DNA of 38,059 nt from UBA8515 sp036170795. GTDB taxonomy: Bacteria > Patescibacteriota > Minisyncoccia > Phycocordibacterales > UBA9973. The notes under the pieces were generated by a model. That model worked only from the letters and a program-made list of their open reading frames with translations, ran no database searches and was not told where the DNA came from. The position numbers and the translations under genes are program-made. Below, one piece after another: positions 25,601 through 33,070 of the stretch (the stretch's first letter is position 1; every line of letters begins with the position of its first letter). The stretch covers positions 1 through 38,059 of the forward strand of contig JAVHPX010000041.1 of assembly GCA_036170795.1 (NCBI GenBank). Direction: 5' to 3'.

Positions 25601-26123
25601 CTTTATATAAAAGATTTTTATCATTTACAGTTTTGAGAACATTCCATACTGACTCAATATAATCATTATGATATGTGACATATGGATTCTCTTGATCTAC
25701 CCAATAACCAATTCTTTTTGTGAATTTATTCCAAATATCAAGATACTCCCAAACACTTTCTTTGCATTCTTTATTAAAGCGAGCTATACCGTATTCTTCA
25801 ATTGCTTTTTTTGAATTAAGTCCAAGCTTTTTTTCTACTTGTAATTCTACTGGCAATCCATGAGTATCCCAGCCACCTTTACGTCTTACATGATACCCTC
25901 GCATTGTCTTGTAACGAGGAATAGCATCCTTGAAAGCACGCGCTTCAAGATGGTGAATACCCGGTTTACCATTTGCTGTTGGTGGACCTTCGTAAAATAC
26001 AAACTCCCCTTTTGGCGAATTTTTTTCTAATGTTTTATTGAAAATATCTTTTTCTTTCCAGAATTCAAGAATTTTTTCTTCTCTTTGTGATGCTATAGAT
26101 TTATTATTTTCTGTATTTTCCAT
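22644..26123 (-). CDS. ileS: Isoleucyl-tRNA synthetase with inserted histidine-phosphatase domain
   Basis: This 1159-residue class I synthetase charges tRNA-Ile. Motifs are PGIHH in the HIGH position (54-58, normal for the eukaryote/bacteroidete-like IleRS branch), GWDTHGLPVE (84-93), the editing domain with TTTPWTLPGN (224-233), RERYWGTPLP (460-469), VWFDSG (726-731) and KMSKS (801-805). A helical anticodon-binding domain follows. Between GSFDEIKKKTKK (about 482-493) and DIHRPYID (698-705) lies an extra region of about 195 residues with an RHG histidine-phosphatase pattern: RHGQT (502-506), SPFNRTKET (550-558), LHEMSIPMYEGR (579-590) and THGG (643-646). The remaining core is about 960 residues. 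A T-box leader precedes it. Confidence 0.95.
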   Translation of the reverse strand: MENTENNKSIASQREEKILEFWKEKDIFNKTLEKNSPKGEFVFYEGPPTANGKPGIHHLEARAFKDAIPRYKTMRGYHVRRKGGWDTHGLPVELQVEKKLGLNSKKAIEEYGIARFNKECKESVWEYLDIWNKFTKRIGYWVDQENPYVTYHNDYIESVWNVLKTVNDKNLLYKDYKVVPWCARCGTALSSHELAQGYQDDKDLSVTAKFKVIGEENTFILAWTTTPWTLPGNVALAVGKDIDYVKIKVGEEFLILAKERVSGVFPDTQNIVEEFKGSNLVDKEYEPLYPYLKNELEKKGESTEKAFKVYPADFVTTTDGTGVVHTAVMYGADDFDLGTKIGLPKFHTVDEIGHFIKGTDFLEGRFVKDEEVAVDIIKDLSHRGLLFKKEKYEHSYPHCWRCHTPLIYYARDSWYIKMSNEKIKEKLIEENKSINWEPSHVRDGRFGEWLKDIKDWAISRERYWGTPLPIWQKIDGSFEVLGSFDEIKKKTKKSGNTYFIMRHGQTGHNIKNLVSTIFNSGSHLTDKGKEDTVKSAESLKDKGIDLIITSPFNRTKETSEIVKNILKLNDDQVVSDDRLHEMSIPMYEGRTWIEYHNDYPKTIENFSKVIEGNESYADVKRRVMNFLFEIEKTYKNKKILIVTHGGPAWLAIAGTQRLDINSTLELIRNSKDFHYIENSEIQELSFVPFPHDDNYDFDIHRPYIDELKLIGNDGQEMNRVKEVMDVWFDSGVMPFAQDHYPFENKDWVDGKGFPADYISEAIDQTRGWFYTLHAIGVLTGRGKAYKNVICLGHILDDKGKKMSKSLGNIVDPWLMMDKYGVDTLRLWMYSINQPGESKNFDEKTVAELNNKVFNLLYNVLAFYELYRNKDIENNKKVESKNILDLWIITKLNKFIRETTNNIDNYKLLEPVRGLRVFIDELSTWYLRRTRDRLKDGDIDAKQTLYYVLKNLAKVMAPFVPFASEDIWQKLKNSDDVESVHLSEWPSELQMINDELLILKEMEEVRDVVTLGLDARQKIGIKVRQPLNSIKIPEYSFINSNNNMAYYSIISDELNIKNILPSNLEKNIVEIDFIITEDLRKEGQYRALVRAIQDMRKYQGLSPSDKIGLIVNTSVNGQELINIFKINLLKAVGVKEIKIGENDGTEIKIDELIFIIDIIK
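24039..24640 (-). other. Histidine-phosphatase (phosphoglycerate mutase-like) domain embedded in IleRS
   Basis: Residues about 496-695 of IleRS. The superfamily's active-site residues are present: Arg502 and nucleophile His503 in RHG, Arg554 in SPFNR, Glu581 as candidate acid, and His644 in THGG. A YFIMRHG strand and ILIVTHGG strand bracket the fold as usual. The synthetase motifs resume directly after it. The substrate is unknown. Phosphomonoesters and nucleotides are typical for the superfamily. Confidence 0.88.
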
Positions 26124-26179
26124 ATTATTATTTAGATATAGAAGTAAATTATTTTATAAAAAATGTCTGACTGAGCTGA

Positions 26180-26248
26180 GCATATTATTTTCTTTTCAAG
26201 CTAGTCTGGTGAACCAACCAGAGGACCCGAGAAAAGAATATAATATGC
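26180..26248 (-). other. Long imperfect hairpin in the ileS leader, downstream of the T-box
   Basis: Arms 26180-26197 and 26231-26248 (18 bp, one mismatch) enclose a second perfect hairpin, TCTGGT/ACCAGA (26205-26210 and 26217-26222) with a 6-nt loop, and unpaired GC-richer flanks. It lies between the T-box terminator and the ileS start. It fits no RNA family I recognise. On the + strand it is followed by five T, so a convergent-strand terminator or small RNA is an alternative. Confidence 0.6.
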
Positions 26249-26266
26249 GAGGCTTTTTAAAAATAA

Positions 26267-26440
26267 AAACTCGTCCACGTACAACAATAAAAATTGCTAT
26301 ACAAGGACGAGTTTCGCTTTAGTCGATTTCTCGTGGTACCACCTTGCTTACTTCTCATTCAATAGGGCTCTACTTACCAATTAAGGTTTTCTTCCCAATG
26401 CTCAGGAGTGATGGCTCCTTCAATGCATATCTACATCATA
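26267..26440 (-). promoter_or_regulatory. T-box riboswitch controlling ileS
   Basis: Minus-strand RNA contains the hallmark T-box segment AAGGTGGTACCACG (GGTGGTACC at 26335-26343), which pairs with the uncharged tRNA acceptor end. It is followed by a terminator hairpin with perfect 10-bp arms (26267-26276 and 26305-26314) and a U tract. Upstream, a short stem AGGAG/CTCCT presents the loop CCATCA, holding the Ile codon ATC (26410-26412), as a candidate specifier. This resembles the ultrashort stem I of actinobacterial ileS T-boxes. Uncharged tRNA-Ile should favour antitermination and ileS expression. Confidence 0.85.
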
Positions 26441-26462
26441 CTAAAAAGCAGAAAAAATTCAA
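26435..26462 (-). promoter_or_regulatory. Promoter of the ileS T-box transcript
   Basis: TTGAAT (-35, 26457-26462) and TATGAT (-10, 26435-26440) are separated by 16 bp on the minus strand. The predicted start is near 26428, just before the first leader stem. The box overlaps the end of the upstream gene. Confidence 0.6.
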
Positions 26463-28169
26463 CTAAATCACTTCCTGCTGATAGCATTTTTCACAATAAA
26501 CTTTTTCTGGTCGATTAGATTCATATGGTGAATTAATTTTTTTCTTGCATAAATCACAAGTTCTTATAAAAAGCTTTCTTGGTAAAAGTATTTTCAGCCT
26601 TTCTGTATATCGAGCAGAGGGAGAAGTTCTAGGTAGAGCAAGACCTGCTTGTCTATAAAATGATAACTCCATGGGAATAATTTTATAAGCTTTACCAGTT
26701 TCTTTACATTTTAGAATCTTTTCAAGAATATCATCTTGTACATCTTTTACATCATCAGGTATTATATAATCCGAAAAATCATGATGCATGTCAGAAACAT
26801 ATTCATTCCATAAAAATCCTTGTCTTTCTGCTTGTTCTTTTGTTAAAGGAAAAATTTCAGGAGCAGTTGTTTCATTATATCCAAATGGAGAAAATTCACT
26901 TGGAAAAAACTCACCATATTTATATAAACTTCCATTTTTATCAATAAAAGGTATTTCATTCATATGCATTTTAATTTTAGGTAAAAGTTCTTCATATTGT
27001 TCTTTTGTGTATTTTTTATTTAAAATAACATAATTCCCTCCACGTATACACACGCAACCAAAACAATTACTAGAACTTGTAGTAAATGCCGAATATTCTA
27101 CATCATTAATAGTCATTTTCTTAAGTGGATCATTTGAAAGACAAAATAATAAACATTTTGAATTATACGCACCACCACTATGTGCACTCTCATAAACAAG
27201 TTCAGCAGCTCCAAAACAAGAACAGTCATATGAATCTCTTACCCATCCTGATATTGTCATGTTTTTACAATTTTCAAGCTTAATACTTTCCCAACAATTA
27301 TGTGCATTTTTACACTCAGAAAGATTGTTACCAGTACTATTTACTGATTTTAATACTAAATTTTCTCTATGAGGAGAATTATTCCAAATATTTTTTACTT
27401 GAGTTTTCCACCACTGTACACTACTATACGATGAAATTGGGTATTTATTTAAAAATTCCTCATATGATTCTTTGCTGTGTTGTTCATTAAAAATACAATA
27501 CTTTTTATTTCGAAGTCCTGCACAGCCAATAATATTACTACAATTATGACAATCATAAGAGAAATTTGTATGTAGTGAGTCATAACATTCCAATGAGTAA
27601 TGAGTAAAATAACATCTTTCACAATGAACATTATGTGCGCAGTTATCTGAATTAAGAATCCAATAATTATCAAAACAATTCTTACTAAATATTTCATATG
27701 CATTATATGCAGAATCTTCGTTCGATAAACCTCCTATATTTAAATAACAATTCTTATCATCAGTTTCTTGGTTTACCCAATCACTATTTATACAATTTGA
27801 ATTAAAGATGGAAATATGAGGAACACTAAAAAATAATTCTTTCCATTGCTCAAAAAATGATTTAGAAAAATCATATTCTTTTCCATAGGAAGTTGGATCC
27901 CATAAATCACTCCACCAACAATATTGGCAATACATCAAATATGTTTTATCTGGTGATATACGAGAAACAACACTTTTTCCACACATATCACAATTACGCT
28001 TATAGAATATTCGCTCATTACGAAATGCCAACCTCCTTTGCTCTCGACACTCTGGGCAAAACGTTGGGCTCGGAACTTTGATTTTCTCATAAAAAAGAAA
28101 ATCTTCTGGCTCAATTGTGAAGTCTTTCTTACAATTCTGACAATTTTTTGTTTCACTTTTATTTTTCAT
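26463..28169 (-). CDS. Cysteine-rich protein with zinc-ribbon ends, Parcubacteria-type family of unknown function
   Basis: The protein has 568 residues from the ATG at 28169 (a TTG at 28187 would add six). The N terminus carries several CxxC pairs (CQNCKKDF, CPECREQRR, CDMCGK, CQYCWW), likely two zinc ribbons. A middle region of about 250 residues has repeated short units with Cys, Asn and aromatic residues (for example CERCYF, CYDSLH, CHNCSN), suggesting a pentapeptide-like beta-helix. The C terminus has another CDLC...CEKC zinc pair. There is no signal peptide, so it is probably cytoplasmic. I recall this family as widespread in Parcubacteria and without a known function. Confidence 0.75.
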   Translation of the reverse strand: MKNKSETKNCQNCKKDFTIEPEDFLFYEKIKVPSPTFCPECREQRRLAFRNERIFYKRNCDMCGKSVVSRISPDKTYLMYCQYCWWSDLWDPTSYGKEYDFSKSFFEQWKELFFSVPHISIFNSNCINSDWVNQETDDKNCYLNIGGLSNEDSAYNAYEIFSKNCFDNYWILNSDNCAHNVHCERCYFTHYSLECYDSLHTNFSYDCHNCSNIIGCAGLRNKKYCIFNEQHSKESYEEFLNKYPISSYSSVQWWKTQVKNIWNNSPHRENLVLKSVNSTGNNLSECKNAHNCWESIKLENCKNMTISGWVRDSYDCSCFGAAELVYESAHSGGAYNSKCLLFCLSNDPLKKMTINDVEYSAFTTSSSNCFGCVCIRGGNYVILNKKYTKEQYEELLPKIKMHMNEIPFIDKNGSLYKYGEFFPSEFSPFGYNETTAPEIFPLTKEQAERQGFLWNEYVSDMHHDFSDYIIPDDVKDVQDDILEKILKCKETGKAYKIIPMELSFYRQAGLALPRTSPSARYTERLKILLPRKLFIRTCDLCKKKINSPYESNRPEKVYCEKCYQQEVI

Positions 28170-28222
28170 ATATTTATCTATAATCAAGTTGTGCTATAGC
28201 ATAGGTTGAGTATAGCTATATA

Positions 28223-29926
28223 TTACATCTTTTCGGGAATTTTAATACCAAGCAGATACAAGCCATTTTTCATAGTTTGATAAAATGCTTCTACAAGAGC
28301 AAGGCGATATGGTGTATGTGGATCATCTTTGTTTAGAATAACTGTATCCCCATAAAACTTATTAAATGTACTTGAAAGTAAGGTTAAAAATGTCGCTATA
28401 TGATGAGGTTCTAAAAGTTCCCATGAGCGAGCAACAACTTCAGGAAACTGATAGATTACATGCTCAAGTTCTGTAATCTCTTCTGGTATTTGGAAATCAT
28501 TTACTGGAAGATCTATATCCTTTGCTTTACGTAAAATAGAATTTGCTCGTACTGCTGTGTATTGAAGATATGGACCTGAATCTCCATCAAAAGAAATTGA
28601 TTTTTCAAAATCATAAACAATATCACCACCGAGAGATGAACGTAATATAGAATATTTCAAAGCAGCAATTCCGACAATTTTTGCAATCTCATCTTTCTCT
28701 GTATCAGACAATTCACGATCAGCAACTTTCTCTCTTACAACATTCATAGAATCTATTATCAATGACTCGCCTGTAATTACATTGCCTTTACGTGAAGACA
28801 TCTTGCCAGAAGTGAATTTCATCATACCGTGAGTAATATGCTTCATGCGCTTCTCATAATCTGGGTGGATAAGTGAGATAGCTTTCGCAACGACTTTCAT
28901 ATATTCACCTTGTTCAATAGCGGTTACCACAATAGATAAATCTGGATTTTCTTTTTCGAATTTTGTCATAGTAAGACCTATTTCTTTTGTCTCGTATGTC
29001 GGTAATCCTTTTGAATTTATGAAAACACGAGTGTGAAGCTTTGGATCATATTTCTCGCCATGAAATATGATGGTACCATCTGAATCATCAAAAACTTTGC
29101 CAATATTCTCTCGAACAACTTTCTCTCCAAGTGGAGCCATCACACTTTCAAAAAAATAGTGATCAAACTTTGTATCTAGAATTTTATAAATTTCCTCAAA
29201 TGCGAGAAGCGTAACTTCTCTTCCCCAGTCATAGATAATATTGATTGCTTCATCACTTCGATTATAAATTTTTACATTTATCTCATCTATTTCTTTTTTC
29301 TTAGCTTCATCGGTATCATATGCATCACTTCCTTTTGTGTACTGCATTCCTATCCACCCAGCATCCTTACCTTCGTATAACTCACCTCCATTCATAATTC
29401 CATAAATAGCTTTCGCTACGTGTGGACCCACATCACCCTGATAATTTGCACGTACTATTTTTGCTCTCGAAAATTCCATAATACGTGCTACGGATTCACC
29501 GATGGCATTGGTCATGAGGTGGCCAATATGAAAAGGCTTGAAAGGATTCGGGTCAGTATATTCTACCATGACTTTTTTACCTTTCAATATTTCATTCTTT
29601 CCCCAATCTTCTTTTAATTTTAAAATTTCTTTTACAGAACTAACAAAAAAGTCATGTGATAAATAGAAATTTATAAACCCAGGGCCTGCAATTTCAATTT
29701 TTGAAATAAAGTTTATATCTGGTATAGACTTTGTTTTTAATTCTGAAATTATCTTTTCTGCTAGTTCTTTTGGGCTAATTTTTAATTGTTTAGCATAAAC
29801 CATCGCTACATTTGTAGAATAATCTCCCATCTTTAAATCTGATGGATGTTCAAGAACGATACTATCAGCTTTAATACCAATATTTTTTAAAGCTATCTTA
29901 ATTTGTTCTTGTAATTTATCTTTCAT
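28223..29926 (-). CDS. argS: Arginyl-tRNA synthetase
   Basis: This class I synthetase of 567 residues charges tRNA-Arg. It has an N-terminal additional domain (about 1-100, with GDYSTNVAM and GPGFINFYLS), the HIGH motif in DPNPFKPFHIGH (about 125-136), a KMSSRKGN segment (in place of canonical KMSKS) and a C-terminal DALR anticodon-binding domain with YLQYTAVRANSILRKA. The length is normal. It follows the terminator at 29946-29976, so it probably has its own promoter. A TATGAA box 6 bp before the ATG is a weak leaderless-type candidate. Confidence 0.95.
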   Translation of the reverse strand: MKDKLQEQIKIALKNIGIKADSIVLEHPSDLKMGDYSTNVAMVYAKQLKISPKELAEKIISELKTKSIPDINFISKIEIAGPGFINFYLSHDFFVSSVKEILKLKEDWGKNEILKGKKVMVEYTDPNPFKPFHIGHLMTNAIGESVARIMEFSRAKIVRANYQGDVGPHVAKAIYGIMNGGELYEGKDAGWIGMQYTKGSDAYDTDEAKKKEIDEINVKIYNRSDEAINIIYDWGREVTLLAFEEIYKILDTKFDHYFFESVMAPLGEKVVRENIGKVFDDSDGTIIFHGEKYDPKLHTRVFINSKGLPTYETKEIGLTMTKFEKENPDLSIVVTAIEQGEYMKVVAKAISLIHPDYEKRMKHITHGMMKFTSGKMSSRKGNVITGESLIIDSMNVVREKVADRELSDTEKDEIAKIVGIAALKYSILRSSLGGDIVYDFEKSISFDGDSGPYLQYTAVRANSILRKAKDIDLPVNDFQIPEEITELEHVIYQFPEVVARSWELLEPHHIATFLTLLSSTFNKFYGDTVILNKDDPHTPYRLALVEAFYQTMKNGLYLLGIKIPEKM

Positions 29927-29945
29927 ATTAAATTCATACTTACTT

Positions 29946-29976
29946 AAACTCTTCTTTAGGCAAGGCCTAAAGAGTT
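29946..29976 (-). terminator. Intrinsic terminator of the glyA-tmk-dut operon
   Basis: The right arm 29964-29976 pairs with the left arm 29946-29961, which carries a 3-nt bulge. The 13-bp stem has a GGC/GCC core and a 2-nt loop. It starts immediately after the dut stop codon. The T tract on the minus strand is weak (GAGTTT). Confidence 0.6.
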
Positions 29977-30402
29977 TTACTTTCTTCCTGTACTCCCTTC
30001 ACGTCCTTCTCCACGAACAGTACTAGAAAGATCTTGCGTTTCTACAATATCACAATCTTCAAATTTTTGTATAATCATTTGAGCTATTTTATATCCTTGC
30101 TCAATTCTCTGTGTTGTATTAGTTGTATTATATAAAGACATAACAATCTCTCCCCGAAAACCAGCATCTATAACTCCACCCATTACTTTTAATCCTTTAT
30201 TAAAAGAGATACTTGATTTATCCCATATTAAACCAACAAAACCATCAGGTATTTCAATAGCAACTCCAGTATAAACACGTTTTTGAGAATATGCTTCAAA
30301 CACCACATCTTCTATTGCATAAAAATCAATTCCTGCATCTCCAAGATGCCCTTTAGTTGGTATTTTAGCATTCTCTTTTAACTTTTTAACTTTAATATTC
30401 AT
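29977..30402 (-). CDS. dut: dUTP diphosphatase
   Basis: dUTPase converts dUTP to dUMP, keeping uracil out of DNA and supplying ThyA. The 141-residue trimer-type enzyme shows the five family motifs: GDAGIDFYA (1), DKSSIS (2), GGVIDAGFRGEIVMSLYN (3), a YKIAQMI segment (4) and RGEGREGSTG (5). The length is typical. It begins one base after tmk and is the last gene of the minus-strand operon, with a terminator at its stop. Confidence 0.95.
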   Translation of the reverse strand: MNIKVKKLKENAKIPTKGHLGDAGIDFYAIEDVVFEAYSQKRVYTGVAIEIPDGFVGLIWDKSSISFNKGLKVMGGVIDAGFRGEIVMSLYNTTNTTQRIEQGYKIAQMIIQKFEDCDIVETQDLSSTVRGEGREGSTGRK

Positions 30403-30403
30403 T

Positions 30404-31099
30404 TTATTTTAAAATCTTCTTAACTTTTTCATATACTTTCTTGTGAATTTCTTCACGACTTAAAATTTCATTTTTCGAAGCACAATCAATTTTTAAGAAA
30501 TTCTTCTGAGTTTTTGCAAGCCAGAGAGCACTCTTGTAAGAATTTTCTATATACTCCATATCTTCCTCAACAAGATCTTTCTTTGTACCTAAATACAAAC
30601 GAATAGAATTTTTATTTCGTTCTTTTATTAAAATCTTAGAAAATTTCACTGGAATATTCAAATAGAATACAATATCTGGCTTTGGAATCTTAAAAATTTT
30701 ATATTCCATCTGGTCAAGCCATTCTATAAATACTTGACGCTTCTTAGTATTTTTAATTTTACCTCCTTGGTGAATCTGATTTGCACTTACATAACGATTA
30801 GCAATAACTACATAACCATTTTTAAGCCATTCTTCTATCTCGGTTTTTGATTCAAACCGATCAGCAGCATAAAGAACAGAAGCAATCTTCGGATGGACTT
30901 TCACAAAATTATAATATTGTTCAGAAAGACAATGGCCGATAAATTTGCCAAAGAAATTCTTGTAATACTCAGGGAAATCTACATTTTTTACTGTATATCC
31001 ATCTTTTCTTAATCGTTTTGAAAGAAGCGCAACTTGCGTCGCCTTTCCACTACCATCAGTTCCATCTATCACGATAAGTTTTCCTTTTTTTATGTTCAT
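30404..31099 (-). CDS. tmk: Thymidylate kinase
   Basis: Tmk phosphorylates dTMP to dTDP. The 231-residue protein has the P-loop GTDGSGKAT (13-21), the DR motif in AADRFESK, and NRYVSANQIHQGGK, which matches the family's dTMP/lid region. It is slightly longer than typical bacterial Tmk (about 210), with basic residues near the C terminus. Its ATG overlaps the stop of the preceding gene (TAATG), and dut follows after one base, so the genes are translationally linked. Confidence 0.92.
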   Translation of the reverse strand: MNIKKGKLIVIDGTDGSGKATQVALLSKRLRKDGYTVKNVDFPEYYKNFFGKFIGHCLSEQYYNFVKVHPKIASVLYAADRFESKTEIEEWLKNGYVVIANRYVSANQIHQGGKIKNTKKRQVFIEWLDQMEYKIFKIPKPDIVFYLNIPVKFSKILIKERNKNSIRLYLGTKKDLVEEDMEYIENSYKSALWLAKTQKNFLKIDCASKNEILSREEIHKKVYEKVKKILK

Positions 31100-31509
31100 T
31101 ATTTCACTAACGATAAATCTCCATTAATAACGATACACTCCATACCGAGTAATTCATCTTTAAGCATTCCTTCAGGAAGCGGATTATAAAAATATATTTT
31201 TTTACCGACATCAAATGCCATATATACTTCAAGAAATGTAGCCCCACCAATATAGTTTTTCTGGCCATTCTTTTCCATATTAAGGACAAGAATAACATCG
31301 CATGAATTAACTTTATCTTTTTGTTCACGAATCATTCTACCTTTCCATTCACTGTGTTCTTTAGCTCCAATAGCATGAAATTCTTGTTCACGTAATGGAT
31401 TATCGTAGCTATTAGGTAAGATTATACTATCACCCCTTTTTTCAAGTTCTGTTTTAATTGCATCAATATGCCCATATAAATGTTTACTTGCACAAATATA
31501 AATTTTCAT
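31099..31509 (-). CDS. Nucleoside 2-deoxyribosyltransferase-like protein
   Basis: The 136-residue protein resembles the nucleoside 2-deoxyribosyltransferase fold: an N-terminal MKIYICAS strand, a middle SCDVILVLNMEKNG segment, GGATFLEVYMAFDVGKKIYF with the conserved Glu of the family, and a NPLP turn. Related enzymes swap or hydrolyse the base of deoxynucleosides or nucleoside monophosphates. Its place directly before tmk and dut fits a nucleotide-salvage or clean-up role, but the substrate is unproven. Confidence 0.65.
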   Translation of the reverse strand: MKIYICASKHLYGHIDAIKTELEKRGDSIILPNSYDNPLREQEFHAIGAKEHSEWKGRMIREQKDKVNSCDVILVLNMEKNGQKNYIGGATFLEVYMAFDVGKKIYFYNPLPEGMLKDELLGMECIVINGDLSLVK

Positions 31510-31522
31510 ATAACTATAATTT

Positions 31523-31990
31523 TTAATTTAAAGCAAAGTCGACTTCTTCTAAAATTTGAGTAAATTCATCTTTTGAAGTGATATCTCTTACTCGCTGGAT
31601 CAACGTATCATAGTAGGAAATTGTACTCTGTATGTAACTATCTTCTAAGAGTTTTGGTGAGATTGTTTTCCCGATACTTTTCAGATATTCAGTAAACCCT
31701 AGGTATGGTATTCTTTTATTATATGCAATAAATGCTTCGTCATCTAAAGTTTTAATAAAAAGTCGCAATGTATTAAATTGAACCTTGGCATCTACTACTA
31801 CCATTAAAAAATGATCTTTGTCTTCAATATTTACATTCATTAAATCTTCACTTTTTTTAAGGAAATCTTCTTCAAGAGGGTTATTTTTAAATATTTGTAT
31901 TTTTTCTTGGGGAGTCATTTTACGTAGTATTTCTTCATCATTACGTTCCTCATCTTTTTTTTCTTCATTTTTATTGAATCCTTCATTCAT
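31523..31990 (-). CDS. Hypothetical protein in the glyA-tmk-dut operon
   Basis: The 155-residue soluble protein has a highly charged N terminus (about 1-20, Glu/Lys/Asn-rich) and a mostly helical remainder with no motif I recognise. There is no signal peptide or membrane helix. It lies 19 bp after glyA and 13 bp before the deoxyribosyltransferase-like gene, so it is probably in the same transcript. Function unknown. Confidence 0.7.
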   Translation of the reverse strand: MNEGFNKNEEKKDEERNDEEILRKMTPQEKIQIFKNNPLEEDFLKKSEDLMNVNIEDKDHFLMVVVDAKVQFNTLRLFIKTLDDEAFIAYNKRIPYLGFTEYLKSIGKTISPKLLEDSYIQSTISYYDTLIQRVRDITSKDEFTQILEEVDFALN

Positions 31991-32009
31991 AATAGTATAT
32001 TTTAATTAA

Positions 32010-33026
32010 TTATTTTTTAAGCACAGAATCGATACTGTGGGCAATACGTATCATATCTTTTTCCTTTTTACCGATTGTTGTTTCTGCACATGTACCAAGT
32101 CGAATTCCTGATGGATCCATGACAGAGCGAGTATCCCCTGGAATAGTATTCATATTTACAATAATACCAGCTTTTTCCAATCTTTGACTAGCTTCTTTGC
32201 CAGAAATACCTTTCCCGTCCATCCATGTATCCATAAGTATAAGATGAGAATCAGTGCCACCAGATATAATATGCCAACCGAGTTTTTTTAACTCAGCTGC
32301 GAGAACTTGCGCATTCTTAACAACTTGCTTTGCATATTTTTTGAAAGCTGGTGTATCAGCTTCCTTAAGTGCTATTGCAACTCCAGCTATATTATTCTCA
32401 TGAGGTCCACCGAAGAGCCCTGGGATAACCATTTTGTCTAATTTTTTATCAAACTCTCTTGCGTCTTTTTTTACAAAAATAATAGCTTGCCTTGGGCCAC
32501 GTAGAGATTTATGGGTTGTTGTCATAACAGAGTCAGCATAAGGAAATGGATATGGATATACTCCACCTGCTACTAGCCCTGCAAAGTGCGACATATCGAC
32601 ATGAAGAAGAGCTCCACACTTGTCAGCAATAGCACGGAACTTTTTGAAATCAACAATTCTTGGATAAGCAGTAAATCCACAAACAATTATGTCGGGCTTC
32701 TCTGCTATCGCAAGATTTTCAAGTGCTTTGTAATCTATAACTTCAGTTTTCATATCAAGCTCAAATTGTAGTGGNNNNNNNNNNNNNNNNNNNNNNNNNN
32801 NNNNNNNNNNNNNNNNNNNNNNNNNNNNNNNNNNNNNNNNNNNNNNNNNNNNNNNNNNNNNNNNNNNNNNNNNNGAACCGAGAGCTTTCAAAACATCATC
32901 GGATACATAATTCTCGGATGCAATAAGGTTGATGACTCTTTTTTGTCTTTTCTCTTCAGCTTTGATTAATTTTTCTACTTGTTTGTCGCGCATGTGATTT
33001 CTGTAATTAGGAGTAATGATCTCCAT
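32010..33026 (-). CDS. glyA: Serine hydroxymethyltransferase (interrupted by assembly gap)
   Basis: GlyA is a PLP enzyme converting serine and tetrahydrofolate to glycine and methylene-tetrahydrofolate, the one-carbon donor for ThyA. Visible parts: the NLIASENYVSDDVLKALG segment near the N terminus and, after the gap, DIIVCGFTAYPR, HVDMSHFAGL, the PLP lysine in TTTHKSLRGPR, and a normal C terminus. The gap replaces about 90-95 residues, including the YAEGYPG and HGGHLTHG region. The start is uncertain: ATG at 33026, or the later ATG at 32993. It diverges from thyA. Confidence 0.9.
   Translation of the reverse strand: MEIITPNYRNHMRDKQVEKLIKAEEKRQKRVINLIASENYVSDDVLKALGXXXXXXXXXXXXXXXXXXXXXXXXXXXXXXXXXXPLQFELDMKTEVIDYKALENLAIAEKPDIIVCGFTAYPRIVDFKKFRAIADKCGALLHVDMSHFAGLVAGGVYPYPFPYADSVMTTTHKSLRGPRQAIIFVKKDAREFDKKLDKMVIPGLFGGPHENNIAGVAIALKEADTPAFKKYAKQVVKNAQVLAAELKKLGWHIISGGTDSHLILMDTWMDGKGISGKEASQRLEKAGIIVNMNTIPGDTRSVMDPSGIRLGTCAETTIGKKEKDMIRIAHSIDSVLKK
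32775..32874. other. Assembly gap (100 N) inside glyA
   Basis: Exactly 100 N. Comparison with E. coli GlyA from memory suggests about 280 bp are really missing, so the 100 N is a placeholder and the continuous frame across it is accidental. Confidence 0.95.
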
Positions 33027-33035
33027 TTTAGCACG

Positions 33036-33063
33036 TTGAAGAAGAAAGCAAAAACTGTATAAT
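33036..33063 (+). promoter_or_regulatory. Leaderless-type promoter of thyA
   Basis: TTGAAG (-35, 33036-33041) and consensus TATAAT (-10, 33058-33063) are 16 bp apart. The thyA ATG at 33071 follows after 7 bp, so the transcript should begin at or next to the start codon. Confidence 0.7.
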
Positions 33064-33070
33064 GTATAGC

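Noticed and set aside
25950..25970. PGIHH in place of HIGH in IleRS as a degenerate active site
   Set aside because: This form is usual in the bacteroidete/eukaryote-like IleRS branch, so it is not evidence of inactivity.
26180..26248. Signal recognition particle RNA or 6S RNA for the long hairpin
   Set aside because: The conserved SRP apical sequence (GGAAG tetraloop region) is absent and the length is too short for 6S RNA.
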